A stretch of DNA of 23,154 bases. Origin: a virus. The stretch lies in IMG/VR virus record IMGVR_UViG_3300023184_000539, positions 1 through 23,154 of that record; one strand, 5' to 3'. This document shows, piece by piece, positions 8,801-21,200 of the stretch (the first letter of the stretch is position 1; every line of letters begins with the position of its first letter). Made by a program: the position numbers and the translations under genes. The notes under the pieces are model-generated. The model was not told the origin of the DNA. It saw nothing but the letters and a program-made list of their open reading frames with translations, and did no database searches.

Positions 8801-9282
8801 GCTTGCCAACCAGTGAAGAGTTGGAAACAAACTACAGCACCTTAGACGACTACAAGGCTGTGAGTGATACTATCATCTATAATCCAGCACAGTTTAAACC
8901 ACTGTTTGGAGCCAAGGCGAATCCTGAACTTCAGGCACAATTTAAAGTTGTTAAGAATCCTAACGTGGTTATCAGCGACAACGAAGTGCAGACCGCAGTT
9001 ATCTCAGCGATTAACAGTTATTTTGCTGTGGAAAACTGGGACTTTGGTGAAACGTTCTACTTCAGTGAATTGGCCGCATATCTACACATGCAACTTGTGC
9101 CAAACATCAGTAGTATCGTTATAGTGCCTGCCAATGAAGCCAGCGTTTTTGGTAGCTTGATGCAGGTCAACTGTGAAATTAATGAAATTATTACCAGCTG
9201 TGCTACAGTTAATGATGTGAAAATCATCAGTGCTATCACTGCCGCACAGATTAATCAAACTGGTGCTCTTATTACTGCTTAA
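5863..9282 (+). CDS. 6: Baseplate wedge protein gp6, enlarged
   Basis: gp6 forms the heterodimeric wedge core and the iris-like ring that drives sheath contraction. The N-terminus is unmistakable: LLVAEDWTKLYQSFRNADFQ, YYPEDFNDFIESSEFIALID, FLGQSLAFRADLNARENFID, RRDSILKLARLISYNPKRN. A baseplate-J-like core follows with FGDGSF at 342-347 and YYRVSNG. The C-terminal dimerisation part, about 1032-1139, includes SDNEVQTAVISAINSYF and FGETFYFSELAAYLHM. At 1139 residues it is far longer than T4 gp6 (660, from memory). The extra mass is central and contains DSDNDGIPD (816-824), a calcium-loop pattern. Start: AGGAAAA at 5852-5858 before the ATG. Translation may be restrained by the hairpin in the leader. 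It follows gp25 as in T4 and is 11 bases from the giant gene. Confidence 0.95.
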   Translation: MATTTRQTSLLVAEDWTKLYQSFRNADFQSYDYETLRASMVSYLQLYYPEDFNDFIESSEFIALIDMVAFLGQSLAFRADLNARENFIDTAQRRDSILKLARLISYNPKRNVNSQGFLKFDSVSTTENVFDSNGLNLSGLVINWADAGNSNWLEQMTIVINASLVNNQAVGKPAYSQIINGITNEEYQINLVPNILSTYSFKSTVAGTQMSFEMVSPTSSGKTYIYEADPKLNAPFNILYKNDNLGNGSSNTGYFLYFKQGELKSLDFNLAESIPNRVYNINANNINNADVWLYSLDSNGNLDTLWEKVPAVANTNVIYNATLNKNIYQVNTRAGDQIDLIFGDGSFANIPQGNYRLYYRVSNGLQYKITPDELQGLVIPINYVSASGRVETITITASLQYTVANATTRESLDSVKQKAPQQFYTQNRMVTGEDYNILPYTLFTDVLKIKAVNRTSSGISRYLDVIDVTGKYSSTNIFAQDGILYRDNTVNTFSFDYFTTNDIYRVIYDKVAPIAQAPETLQFFYAHYPLLDLTDIYWHTSTVIANGCTGYFQDSQGKILQIGSSVTSTNKYIVQSSIVKFSAGAGNYFDSQNRIQTGTPRNPGDKYYVYAAIELVVGDGTNGGQGNLANGDGPVTINQIIPATETAEADRVFAVFNNAFSNALVSTMVGYIQAFANFGLRYDVDTSAWTIIAPQDLNTTDAFSLSYAGDTSGNARDSSWIIAFQTVGKTYTVSYRGLDYIFESVQETNFYYDGTTKIFDASTGLTVKDQIKVLKVNTQPDNSNPLALDYIWNIYKSITEVDGYVDTNRILVTFSDSDNDGIPDNPELFELLVNPSVDTTNKYVYFQSTTGYDNFVTETPVDNNTVVSQYATLRDAQVAATLYQNGQLFYIAPENKFYKLSIKGAVYTLNLTTSMSPPETYIARLGRQDVYFQYRHNSPNNRRIDPSPNNIIDLYILTQQYSIDYLAWAQDITGTITEPSLPTSEELETNYSTLDDYKAVSDTIIYNPAQFKPLFGAKANPELQAQFKVVKNPNVVISDNEVQTAVISAINSYFAVENWDFGETFYFSELAAYLHMQLVPNISSIVIVPANEASVFGSLMQVNCEINEIITSCATVNDVKIISAITAAQINQTGALITA
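8308..8334 (+). other. Calcium-binding-type loop in the central part of gp6
   Basis: Residues 816-824 read D-S-D-N-D-G-I-P-D, fitting the DxDxDGxxD spacing of EF-hand-like and thrombospondin type 3 calcium loops. It lies in the central expansion that T4 gp6 lacks. Metal binding is inferred from spacing alone. Confidence 0.5.
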
Positions 9283-9284
9283 TT

Positions 9285-9289
9285 GGGAA
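9285..9289 (+). promoter_or_regulatory. Weak ribosome binding site of the giant gene
   Basis: GGGAA lies only 4 bases before the ATG at 9294, in an 11-base gap after gp6. It is the only purine-rich candidate and implies modest, gp6-coupled initiation. Confidence 0.4.
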
Positions 9290-9293
9290 CATA

Positions 9294-12200
9294 ATGGCTG
9301 AAAGAAAAACCTATAATTTTTTACCTACTACCTTTAGATCTGACACGAATCAGAAATTCCTGTCAGCTACAATGGATCAGTTGGTATCAGATCCTAACTT
9401 TACTACCTTATATGGTTATATAGGTCGCAGATTTGCACCTACCTATAAGAGCACAGACAGCTATGTATTAGAGTCTACCGCTGAACGTCAAAACTATCAG
9501 TTAGAACCCAGTATAGTAATCAAGAACACACAGCAGAATACCACATTCTTTGCTACCTATACTGATCTATTAGATAAGATCAGCTACTATGGAGGTATAG
9601 TTACAGATCATAGTCGCTTGTTTGAACAAGAATACTATACATTCGATCCTAAGATCAGCTTTGACAAGTTTGTTAACTTCAGCCAATACTATTGGTTACC
9701 TAACGGACCTGCTCCAGTAGAAGTCAGCACCACAGGATTAGATCTTGACATTACCTATACAGTAACACGTGATCCGGCCAATGGACGTTATGTGTTTACC
9801 AACAACGGTGTAGTAGACAACAGTATTATCTTAGCCAGAGGTGGTGTCTATAGATTCATAGTAGATCAACCCGGATATCCTTTCTGGATACAAACTGAGT
9901 TAGGTGTAGATGGTGTAATTTCAGCAACACCAACACTAAGCTCACGAACTGTATTAGGTGTAGACAATAACGGTGCTGAAACTGGAACTGTCACATTTAA
10001 TGTGCCAGCACAGTCAGCACAAGATAGATTTATCGCTATGCAGACGGTATTCAATGTAGATTATGCGACCCCATTCAATACCTTACCATATAATAGATTA
10101 CATAATCAACTGCTATCATCATTCTTGGATGATTATCCTCAATATGGGGGAATCACAGGTCAACTCAACGGCAAGCATTTGGTATTCGTTAATGTCCAAC
10201 AATCAACAAACTATGGCGAGGAAGTGTGGACAGATCCTAATGTAGTTATTGCAACTTCTTCAGCTACCGGCGGTAATGTAGGAACCAACACCCTCACTGT
10301 TGATTCTGGATTTAATGTATTAGCTAATTTAGTAGTCACAGGCACAGGTATCCCAGCTGGGACCACTGTGGTAAACATTAGCGGTGCTAATGTAGTAACC
10401 TTAAGTGCTAATCTCACAGCTAATGCTACAGGCACATATTCATTTATCGACAGTAGTTTCAATGCAGGCTATGTGGTTCCGGAAGCAGATAGATACGATG
10501 TATGGCGTGTGGTGTATGTTGACGCCGGTGCTAAAAATGCAGATGGATCTGTAGATCCTGTGATCAGACTGATCCATCAACAAGACATACAGGTTGATGA
10601 GAAAGTCTATGTTAAGTATGGACTTGGCAATGCCAACAAAGAATACTATAAAGACTACGATGGATTCCTAAAACAGGTTCCATTACTAAGCAGCCAACTC
10701 AATGAACTTTGGATACAAGATGGTGTCCGTAGTAATATCTATACAAATGTAAAAATTGTAGAATATAATGCGTGGACTATCAACGTTCCAACAGATATCT
10801 TAGGACAATTAAATTATACCAGCCCTAACGGAGTAGAATTTACCTCAGGGTTAAAAGTTCAGTTTGGTGATGATGTAGAACCCGCATACTATCAAAATCG
10901 TCAGTTCTATGTAGAACAAGTAGGTGATACCAGCCAGTATAATGGTGGCATTAGATTAGTGCCAGTTGATGAGTTGATCACTCCAGAAGCCTATAACGAT
11001 GAGTTGGCGTTAAACTATCCTACACAGACATTCCCTGATTATATAACTATCAATCGTGCCAGCATAGATCGCAACGCATGGTCACGCAATAATCGTTGGT
11101 TCCACATCGATGTATTATTAGCCACTGCAACATATAATTCTACAACACCGGTATTTGATCAGGCCAGTCGAGGTCAGAGACCAATCGTGCAATTTGATTG
11201 TGACTATCAATTGGTTAACGAAGGTCGTATTGGTCTTGCACCAATTGATGTCTTAGATACTGATACTACTAATGCCTTTACAGAATTACAAGGCAAAACC
11301 TATGCTACAGCATTTGGAGTTACTTTATTTGATGGCATGCGAGTAATCTTTGCTGTAGATAACGATCCATTAGTTCGTAATAAGATCTATGTATTGAATT
11401 TAGTCCAGTATGAAGTAGATGATCAAGGATTACCTACAGGTGATAAACATATTGAATTAACTCTGGCAGAAGACGGAGATGTCAGCGCATACGCAACAGT
11501 TGTAGTCAAACTTGGCAAATACAAGGGTGATCCTTGGTGGTTTGACGGGGTGAATTGGAACGCCAGCCAAAGAAAGACAGCATTACAGCAACCACCACTA
11601 TTTGATGTCTTGGATCCTACAGGTAAAAGTTTTTCTACTTACACCAGAAGCACATTCACGGGCACTCAGTTATTTGGCTATGTCAGAGCTACCTCAGGAG
11701 TAGCAGACAGCGTATTAAGCCAAGGCATTATTCCTACGATCTATGACAGTAATAATAATCCTGTTACAGATTTTTATCTAAGTTATAAAAATTTCCAAGC
11801 CCAAGGCGATATAAATTTCCAAAACTATTTCAGCACTGATACATTCAGCTATGTAGATGCCACAGACACTATCGTAACCGTGCCAATCAGTCTGGGATAC
11901 CTACAGAAAATAATCACCGCCGAGGTATTGCAACCTCGAAATACTTGGTTGACCGTTCCTGAGCATAGTAAACAGTATCAACAGATTAGTTATATATTTG
12001 ATGGCACTAACAATCCATTCAAGATAGATGTCACACCAGCTGTTCCTTCTACTATACCTTATACTAAAGTTTTCCAGAACTTCCAGTATCTACAACCAAC
12101 ACAGTGGACATTGGCCAACAGTGCTGTGACACTATCAACAACATTAACAGTTGGTGATCAGATTGACATCTTAGTTTACAGTCCAGAGATTAGTAAACTT

Positions 12201-15200
12201 GGCTTTTATCAAGTGCCACAAAACTTAGACTTAAATGCACAGAATACAGATATCAATACACTAACATTAGGACAATTACGTAATCACCTAATAGCTTTAG
12301 GACAGAACAGCACGATCCTTGATGGCAATATCTTAGGACAAAGTAACTTACGTGACATTGATATCAAACAACAGGGCGGTACGATCCTACAACACAGTAG
12401 TCCTACTCCCTACGCTAGTTTGTTCTTGGTAGACAAGACAGCAAACTTTATCAACAGTCTACGTTTTGCACAGCAAGAATATACTAAATTTAAGAATAAG
12501 TTCTTAGAACTCAGCACCAGCCTAACAGGTATTGATCCTACTGATCCTATTGCCAGCGTTGATTTAATCCTATCTAAGATTAACTCAGTTAAGAATAAAA
12601 CATTCCCATGGTATTATTCTGACATGGTGCCGTATGGTCCGCTGAAAAATATCGTAAGCCAACAGTCAGGTGTAGATGGTTTCTTAGTATTTGATCCATT
12701 GAAGACCAATTATGAAATTACAAATATATTCAATGATCAAGAACTCAGCAATCAGGCTGTGTTGGTATATCGTAATGGTGTGCAATTAGTCAATGGTGTT
12801 GATTATACATTCAGCACGACTACTCCATCTATAGATTTCCAAATTGGTCTCGATGTTGATGATGTGATTAAGATCGTTGAATATAGTAATACCGACGGTA
12901 ACTACATTCCAGAGACTCCTACAAAATTAGGTCTATGGCCAAAGTATGTGCCTAAGATATTCTTAGACGACACCTATAGAACGCCAACTAATGTTATACA
13001 GGGACACGATGGTAGCATCACACCGGCGTTTAATGACTTCCGTGACGATTTCCTATTAGAATTAGAGAAACGCATCTATAATAATATTAAATTGTCACTG
13101 ATCGGAACGTTTGGTGACATATTTACAGTAGTTCCTGGCAAGTTCCGTAGTAGTGATTATGCTATAGGTGATATTAATCAATTGATATCTATCTATTTCT
13201 TAAATTGGATTGGCAACAACAAGTTAGATTTTTCAACTAACGATACGTTTGATCCTAATGATCCATTCACATGGAATTATGCAAACAGCACTGATGTGAT
13301 AGATGGTGAATCACTGCAAGGCTCATGGCGTGCTTGTTATCAATATTTCTATGATACATTCCGCCCACATATCATGCCATGGGAAATGTTAGGATTCGCT
13401 GCGCAACCAACTTGGTGGGAAGATTTCTATGGCCCAGCACCTTATACCGGTGGTAACAAACTCTTATGGGATGACTTAGAAGCAGGATATATTCGTTATG
13501 GTGAGCGCCAAGGTATAGATACTAATTATGCTCGTCCTGGGTTGAGTCAGGTCATTCCTGTAGATGAAAATGGTAACTTGCTGGCGCCTAATCAGATCCT
13601 TACAAGATCATTTAACAGTAAACGTGCGGCCAGTGCTTGGTCAATTGGCCAATATGGTCCTACAGAATTTGCATGGAGATTAAGTAGCGAATTCCCGTAT
13701 GCTGTTCAGCAGGCTTTAGCCCTAAGTAAACCAGCGAAATATTTTGGTTCACTGATCGATACCTACAATTACAGTTACATCAATCTATTATATACCATAG
13801 ACGAAGATGCCGCTGGTAACGTTATAGGATCAGAACAGTATCTCACACGTTCAACAAATCATCATATTACACAAGATGTGATTGACTTTAACGGTGACAC
13901 TACTTCAGGGACTGTGTATAGAGGTGCTGGCTATATCAACTGGATCGCTGATTACTTGATCAATCAAGGTATAAATCCAGCAACATATATACTTCCATTG
14001 TTGAAGAAATATCAGGTTAATTTAGCCTACAAGGCCGCTGGATTCACAGATCAAAAATATCTACAGATCTTAGCTGAGCAGGTAAGCCCGACCAGCACTA
14101 ACGATAGTATCCTTATACCAAACGAAAATTACAGCATTTTCCTAAATGAAAATCCTATACCTATTGACAAACTGATCTACAGTGCAGTTATAGTAGAAAA
14201 AACCAACAATGGATGGACTGTGCGTGGGTATGATTTATTTAATAGTTTCTTTACTATTATTCCGAGCGTGGTAAACAGTAACGCTTATAAGATCACAGTA
14301 TTGAATAGCAGTGCTACGGTATTTAATGATTATCAAAACCTAAAACTAAACATACCATACGGATATGAATTTACCACACAACAACAGGTAGCAGATTTCT
14401 TAGTCAGTTACGAACGTTTCCTAATCGCACAAGGTTGGACATTTACCAACATGGATCCACAGCTTAATGAGATGCGTAACTGGAAACTGTCAGTAAAAGA
14501 ATTCTTGTATTGGGCACAACAAGGTTGGCGATCAGGTAGCATTTTAGTCCTAAGTCCGGTGGCTGAAACCATTAATGCTGTCACAGTTGGTGCAATAACC
14601 GCAGGCATAGAAGACAGCCAATATAGCAGTAAAGTATTAGACCAAAACTTTAATTTAGTAAAGAATAATAATTATAATGTCTTAAGAACACCTGATATGT
14701 TTAAGCTGAGCCTATCAGATTCTGCGTCTGTGATCGCGTATGTTGAAGTAGATCTTGTGCAATATGAACACGCACTGATATTTGACAACACTACGGTATT
14801 CAATGATGTTATCTATCAGCCAGAAAGCGGCAATCGCCAATATCGTCTGAAACTAATTGGTCAAAAAACAGGTGCCTGGGATGGTAGCCTTACCGCTCCA
14901 GGGTTTGTATATTACTCAGGACAGGTCAATGATTGGCGCCAAGGACAAGATTATCTCAAAGGCGACTTGGTCAAATATAAGAGCCAATACTATACTGCTC
15001 TGCAAGATGTAGTAGCAGCCAACACATTTGAATTCCGATACTGGCAACAGATTGATCAAACGCAGATCCAAGAAGGTCTACTGTCTAACTTCTCAACCTT
15101 AGCAGTGCAGAGCCAAGGCTACTACGATTCTTATGCAACTATCAAAGATCAAAATCAATTAGCATACAGCCATGCATTAATTGGGTTTAAACCTCGCCAA

Positions 15201-18200
15201 TATCTCAGCGATCTTGGTGTTACAGAAACCACCCAGATAGAATTTTATAAAGGATTTATCGCACAGAAAGGCACTGCTAATGCTGTAAATCAGATGTTAA
15301 AAGCAACATTTAATAACCTATCAAGCGATATCAACTTCTATGAAGAATGGGCGATGCGTGTAGGTGAGTATGGTGCATTAGACACTAATCCTTTTGTAGA
15401 AATTCCACTGAACGAAAGTGCATTTGGTGTAAATCCGAGTGTTGCACAATTCGTAGGTGAAGCAAATAATAATATAGCTGATGGTATAAACATATTCAAT
15501 AAATCGCAACTGTATAAATCATATGGTACCTATACTGGTAATATTGCACTTAATCGCACTGCATCCAGTGACTATGATAATGATATTCCAACAGCAGGAT
15601 ATGTTAATATTGATGACGTAGATACTACAATTTATGATCTTGCTAACTATGTTGATCTTGATGGCAAGATCGCAGACATGGGCAGTGGATATCTTATTTG
15701 GTGCGCTAAAGATTTTAGTCAAGACTGGAATGTTTATCGCGTAACGGAAACCAATAACTTTGTTGTTGAAGTGGCAAACGCACTAAACAGTCGCGTGACA
15801 TTTACCACACAGAAACCACACAAATTTGTCGTTGGTAGCGTGTTCCTTGTTAAAGATTTCATTGATGGATTTAATGGGTTCTATCAGGTCTACAAAGTTG
15901 TTAGCCAAACCAGCGTGATGGTTGACTATGTGGGAGATCCTGCTAACTTATCAAATCTAACTACAGAACAAGGGCAGGGTATATTGTTCCGCATGGATAG
16001 CATGCGATTCCAGTTTATGGAAAATAGCCGCGTGTATGGTTTACTGAACCCACCTAACGGTTGGAAAGTAGGTGATAAGATCTGGATTGATGATGATGCA
16101 GAAACTACTCCAGTCCAAGGACAACCATATAGTCCAAGTAATACTTGGAAGGTATATGAAAAACAAGCACCATGGACTGTAAATCAACAGCTGACAAAAA
16201 ATGCCAGTGAATATGCAACCAATGACGGATACGGAACATCTGTTAAGATGTCCAGTGATCAGCTGATCGTAGTAGCTGGTAGCCCAAATGCCAATGGCAA
16301 TGTAGGCATTGTAAATACATTCTTAAAAGACTACGCCGGAGTATTCCAAGAAAGTTTCAGTATCAGTCCACTTGGTGCAAACACCCGTGCATTTGGTCAT
16401 GCAGTTGATCTTGGCACAGACTCTGCATCAAACAGCGTGTTAGCGGTAGGTGCTCCTGCCAGCTACGGTAATATTGGTTATGTTTATGTTTACAACAAGT
16501 CAGAGTTCGCTACAGCTTTTGATCGCACCCAAGTATTAGTTGGTAATGTATTTTCTCAAGGCCAATTTGGTTATAGTCTGGCATTCAGCCAAACAGGTGA
16601 TTGGCTGTATGTGGGTGCTCCTGGCAACGCTGCGATATCCACAGGTAATGTCCATGTTTATGGGCTAAACAAATTTATACCAACACATGAACAAATTAGT
16701 TCAGTTAACAGTTTATATACATTAACACTAAGTTCAGCGTTAGGAACCACTGCCAATGTTGGTGACATCATCACACAGGCAGTTACAGGTGCTACTGCAC
16801 GAATTACCTATGTTGAAAGCGCCAGCTCATATCAGGTTGACAATCTAATTAATTTTGTCTATGCCGCAAATGTTACTGTTGGCAATGCAAATGTATCAGC
16901 TAAATTAAGTATTACCACTGCTGGATTCTTGTCAAACGTAGATGCATACCCGCTGAATTCAAATACCTATGCAGTAACCAGTAATATAACTATTACGCAA
17001 TTTACTCCTACAGTAGCTAATGACCCGAGCGCATTATTAATCACTACTGGTAGCAAGACATTTATTCCAAATGTAGATTATTATTTAAATGGATCAACGG
17101 TATATTTTATTGAAAATGCAAATATCGCTGCTCCACAAAAACTTGACACATCTACAGTAAGTATCAAGCAAAGACCATACTATCAACTGTTAACAACACT
17201 TACACTACCGTTGAGTAACATCGGTGCACAGTTTGGATATGCATTATCAAGTAGCTTTGATGGTGCACAGTTAGCAGTAGGCACACCTAACGATAATATC
17301 GTCGGTGCTGATGGCAATCTCAAGATTGGTGCAGGCTCTGTTTACGTATATGACCGCGTTATTGAAGCATTTAATACAGTAGTTGATGCAGTGCCAGGAA
17401 CCGGTGGACAAGATTACATCACACAAAACGCTATCGCATCAGTTTACAAAGTGACACTTGATAATGTCGAAGTTAATGATTATGTTATAGTCAACAGCAA
17501 CAGAATACGTTTCATTACACCTCCGCCAATTGGTCGTGTATTATACATCGAAACTAACCATTTTGCACTGTTAGAAAGATTGATTGGTGTAGATAGCCTA
17601 ACTGGAAGCCTAACAGCTATCCAAAGCAACGCGGCCTTTGGCACCAGTTTGACGATCTGTTCAAACAACTGTGCGATCTACGTAGGTGCTCCTGGATACG
17701 ATAACGGTACACAATATAATAGTGGTGCTGTATGGAAATTCCACAACAGAGGTCGACTATACGGAACCAATACTGGCTATACAGTAAATCCTGTGTTCAT
17801 GCCAGGGGATACATTCCGCTTAGACAACTTTGAGATCACAGTAACGGGTCGTTGGATGCCAACCACAGGCGGCAATATTCTAACATTAAGCAGTAACGTT
17901 CGTGCCAATGTTGGTGACTACATCACACAGACCGTGAATGGTAGCAACATAGCAAACGTTACAGTGGTCACATCAACTCCTGCCGCAGGCAGTAAGTTTA
18001 TCACTGTAGGTGATTACAATAATGCCAATGTGTTTAGTTGGTCGTCTGGCAATGTCGTCAGTGTTAACGGAACCGCAACAACAGCACAACTAAGAGCCAG
18101 CTTAGATAGTCTTGTTAAAGATGTCAATGATGCTAACCTATTAGGTATTACAGCTACTAATGATGCAGGACGATTGAGATTTGACTCAGATAGCACTGTA

Positions 18201-21200
18201 GCTAAAAATCTCTTGCGTATCCTATCAGGTAATAATCAGGCAGGTAGTCCTGGTGTGTATACGAACGCTGATCTGATCATATTCGCGTTCATGCAGATCA
18301 TCGTAAACCCATTTGGCCTACCTGGTGAATATTTTGGTAACAAGGTAAAACTTGCATCAAACGCTTACATGCTGGTCATTGGCAGTGCCCGAGGAACTAC
18401 TAAAGACTTTACTACATTTGACGTGACCACAACACCAAATGGCACGACTCTTGATAAATCTACTACAAGATTATATGACAGCATACAAGGCAGTGGTAGC
18501 GTTTATATCTACGAATTGTATGATGATCCACGTAACGATGTTGAAGATCCAGGACGTTATGCCTATGCACAACAGCTAAATCCAGATGACTTAGTACCGG
18601 GTTCACAATTTGGCTACAGCTTAGATATTGAAGGAACTTATATCACTGTTAGTGCTCCTGCTGCGACCTACGGAGATAGTCCAGAACGTTCTGGAACTGT
18701 TTATATATTCCAAAATCCTACTATGACACGTGGTTGGAAATTGATACGCTATCAACAACCTACGGTAGATATTGACAGTCTGACCAGAGCTTATCTATAC
18801 GACAGTGTAAGTAGTTTGATCAAATATGATCTACAGTTTATTGATCCTGCTAAAGGTCGTATCTTAGGACAAGCAGAGCAAGAAATATCATTCAAGACAG
18901 AATATGATCCTGCGATCTATAATCGTGGCTCTAATCCCAAAGCAGATATCAATCAAAATGTCTACTGGGGAGATCTACAGGTAGGTAAGGTATGGTGGAA
19001 TCTAAGCACAGTCAGATACATTGACTATGAACAAGATACCTTGACTTATCGCAGCCTATATTGGGGAACCTTATTCCCAGGATCTACTATTGAGGTATTG
19101 GAATGGGTCAAGAGCAACTACTTACCAAGCCAATATGTGGCCAATGGCGGTGATGGTGTGCCTAAATATGCAGACGACAGTGCATACGTAGAAGAGATTT
19201 TCGTTGATCCTGTGACCAGCATCATTACCACACGCTATTACTATTGGGTCAAAGATAAGACCACTGTGGATCCTAACGATTCAGCAAGAAATATTCCTAT
19301 CAGTGCAGTGCAAGACTATATCCTAAATCCAAAAAATCAAGACATTGGTTTTGCGGCCATGATACGCAATGATGCTATAGCGTTCTACAACGTAAGCGAA
19401 TACTTGTCAGCTGACAACACTATCATGCACTTAGATCATCAGTTGACAATTAATACTGATATCATACACAGCGAATATGAGTTAGTGCAGAAAGGTAATC
19501 CAGATAATCCGATTCCTGCTAAGATAGTCAACAAATTAATAGACAGCCTTAGTGGACTTGACAATGCAGGAAGAACTGTTCCAGATCCAACACTCAGCAC
19601 AGCAGATCGCTACGGCATCAGCATACGCCCAAGACAAAGCATGTTCGTTAATCGACTACGTGCGGTTGATGAGATGGTGGCTTTTGTAAACAAAGTATTA
19701 GCTGTGAATCCTATCACTGAACAGTTTGATCTAACAGGACTAAATGCAGAAGATCCACAACCTAACTTTAAACTTGGTGAATACGATCAGGCTGTGACTA
19801 CAGAAGCTGAACTTTACTATATAGATACAGAAGTATTAGATCCTGGATATCTCGTATTAGTCACCAATGATACCACACAAAATGGACTTTGGGTGTTGTA
19901 TGAACTCGCCGCAGACAAAACTTGGTCTATAAACAAAGTGCAAGCCTACAAGACTAATCAATACTGGACCTACATAGACTGGTATGCTACTGGTTACAGT
20001 GCGGCAACCAAACCAGATTTCAGCGTAGAGACTACCAACGACGCACTGAAATTACAAGCCACAGCAGGCATAGTCGTTTATATCAGCAACGCCACAGGTG
20101 CAGGCACATGGCAATTAGTCGTAGTCCAAGAAGATGGAAGCCTACAGGCAGTTGGTATACAGAACGGAACTATACAATTAGCCACTTCGCTCGGTGATTT
20201 TGCAGGCAACGGTCTTGGCTTTGGTAATCAGGACTTTGACAGCAATAGATTTGATCAAAATCCCAACAACGAAATACGTGCCATAGTGCAGAGCCTAAAT
20301 GATACTATATTCACTAATACCTTAGAAGGTGAATTCAACAACATGTTCTTTATCTTAGTTAACTATCTGTTAACTGAACAAAAATATGTTGATTGGTTAT
20401 TTAAATCAAGTTTCATCAGCGTAGTGCATAAACTAAGATCTCTAAGTCAATTTCCAAGCTATGTGGTAGATAATCAGACCTACTATCAAAATTATATTGA
20501 AGAAGTCAAACCATACAGAACCAAGATCCGTGAATATAAGATTGACTATACTGGTGATGATACGTATGAAGGCAGCATCACAGACTTTGATCTTCCAGCA
20601 TATTATGACACTACAACTGGTTATGGTATATTCCGTAGTCCGAGCGGCGAAAGTCCTTATGTTGACGAAGATGAAGCTACATGGCAGACATATCCATACA
20701 ATCAATGGTACGCAAATAGAAATCTCGTAGTATCAAGTGTCCTAATAGAAGCCGCAGGTGCTAACTATCAGACCCCGCCAACTGTGACAATAACCAGTGC
20801 AGACGGTAACGGAAGCGGCGCCACAGCCGTAGCTACAATAGATGGTAACACCGGAGTGATAACTGCTATCACATTAACCAACAGTGGTAGTGGATATACA
20901 ACTACACCTATAGTAACTATCAACGGCAGTGCAACTACACAGGCTAATGCCTACGCTGTAATGAAGAGTCCTTATGCTCGTAGTTTTGATACCAAGATGA
21001 AATTTGACCGTATCAGTTATGATACTGTGGTCACACGCTGGGCTAGCAATACATCATATACCGCAGGTCAGATCGTTAGCTATGCGTTCCCTAACGGTAA
21101 TGTGATGATACGTAAGGCCTATACTGTTAATGCTGATATAACTACAGGTAGTAGTTTTATTCCAACAGATTATACTGAATACACAGCTAATCTCTTTAAT

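Larger units (their letters stand above)
16227..18719 (+). repeat. Seven-blade FG-GAP beta-propeller (giant protein 2312-3142)
   Basis: Seven repeats follow the order FG(x)SL ... V/IGAP ... G.VYVY. Blade starts are residues 2312 (GYGTSVKM), 2366 (AFGHAVDL), 2424 (QFGYSLAF), 2646 (QFGYALSS), 2781 (AFGTSLTI), 3013 (YFGNKVKL) and 3105 (QFGYSLDI). GAP-type loops are AGSP, GAPA, GAPG, GTPN, GAPG, GSAR and SAPA, and most blades close with VYVY, VHVY, VYIY or similar. Seven matches the closed integrin-alpha propeller. The DxDxDG calcium loops of integrins are not evident. Insertions separate blades 3/4, 4/5 and 5/6. Confidence 0.75.

Noticed and set aside
10351-10362. 12-base palindrome TCCCAGCTGGGA
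   Set aside because: Explained by the coding of the IPAGT motif; several 12-base palindromes are expected by chance.
16227-18719. Propeller read as a VCBS or integrin-like calcium protein
   Set aside because: The FG-GAP core is present but the DxDxDG metal loops between strands are not, so calcium dependence is not supported.
20442-20705. Minus-strand open frames, the longest being up to about 100 residues, opposite the large genes
   Set aside because: All lie opposite strongly supported plus-strand genes, lack ribosome binding sites or family motifs, and show composition expected from antisense reading.
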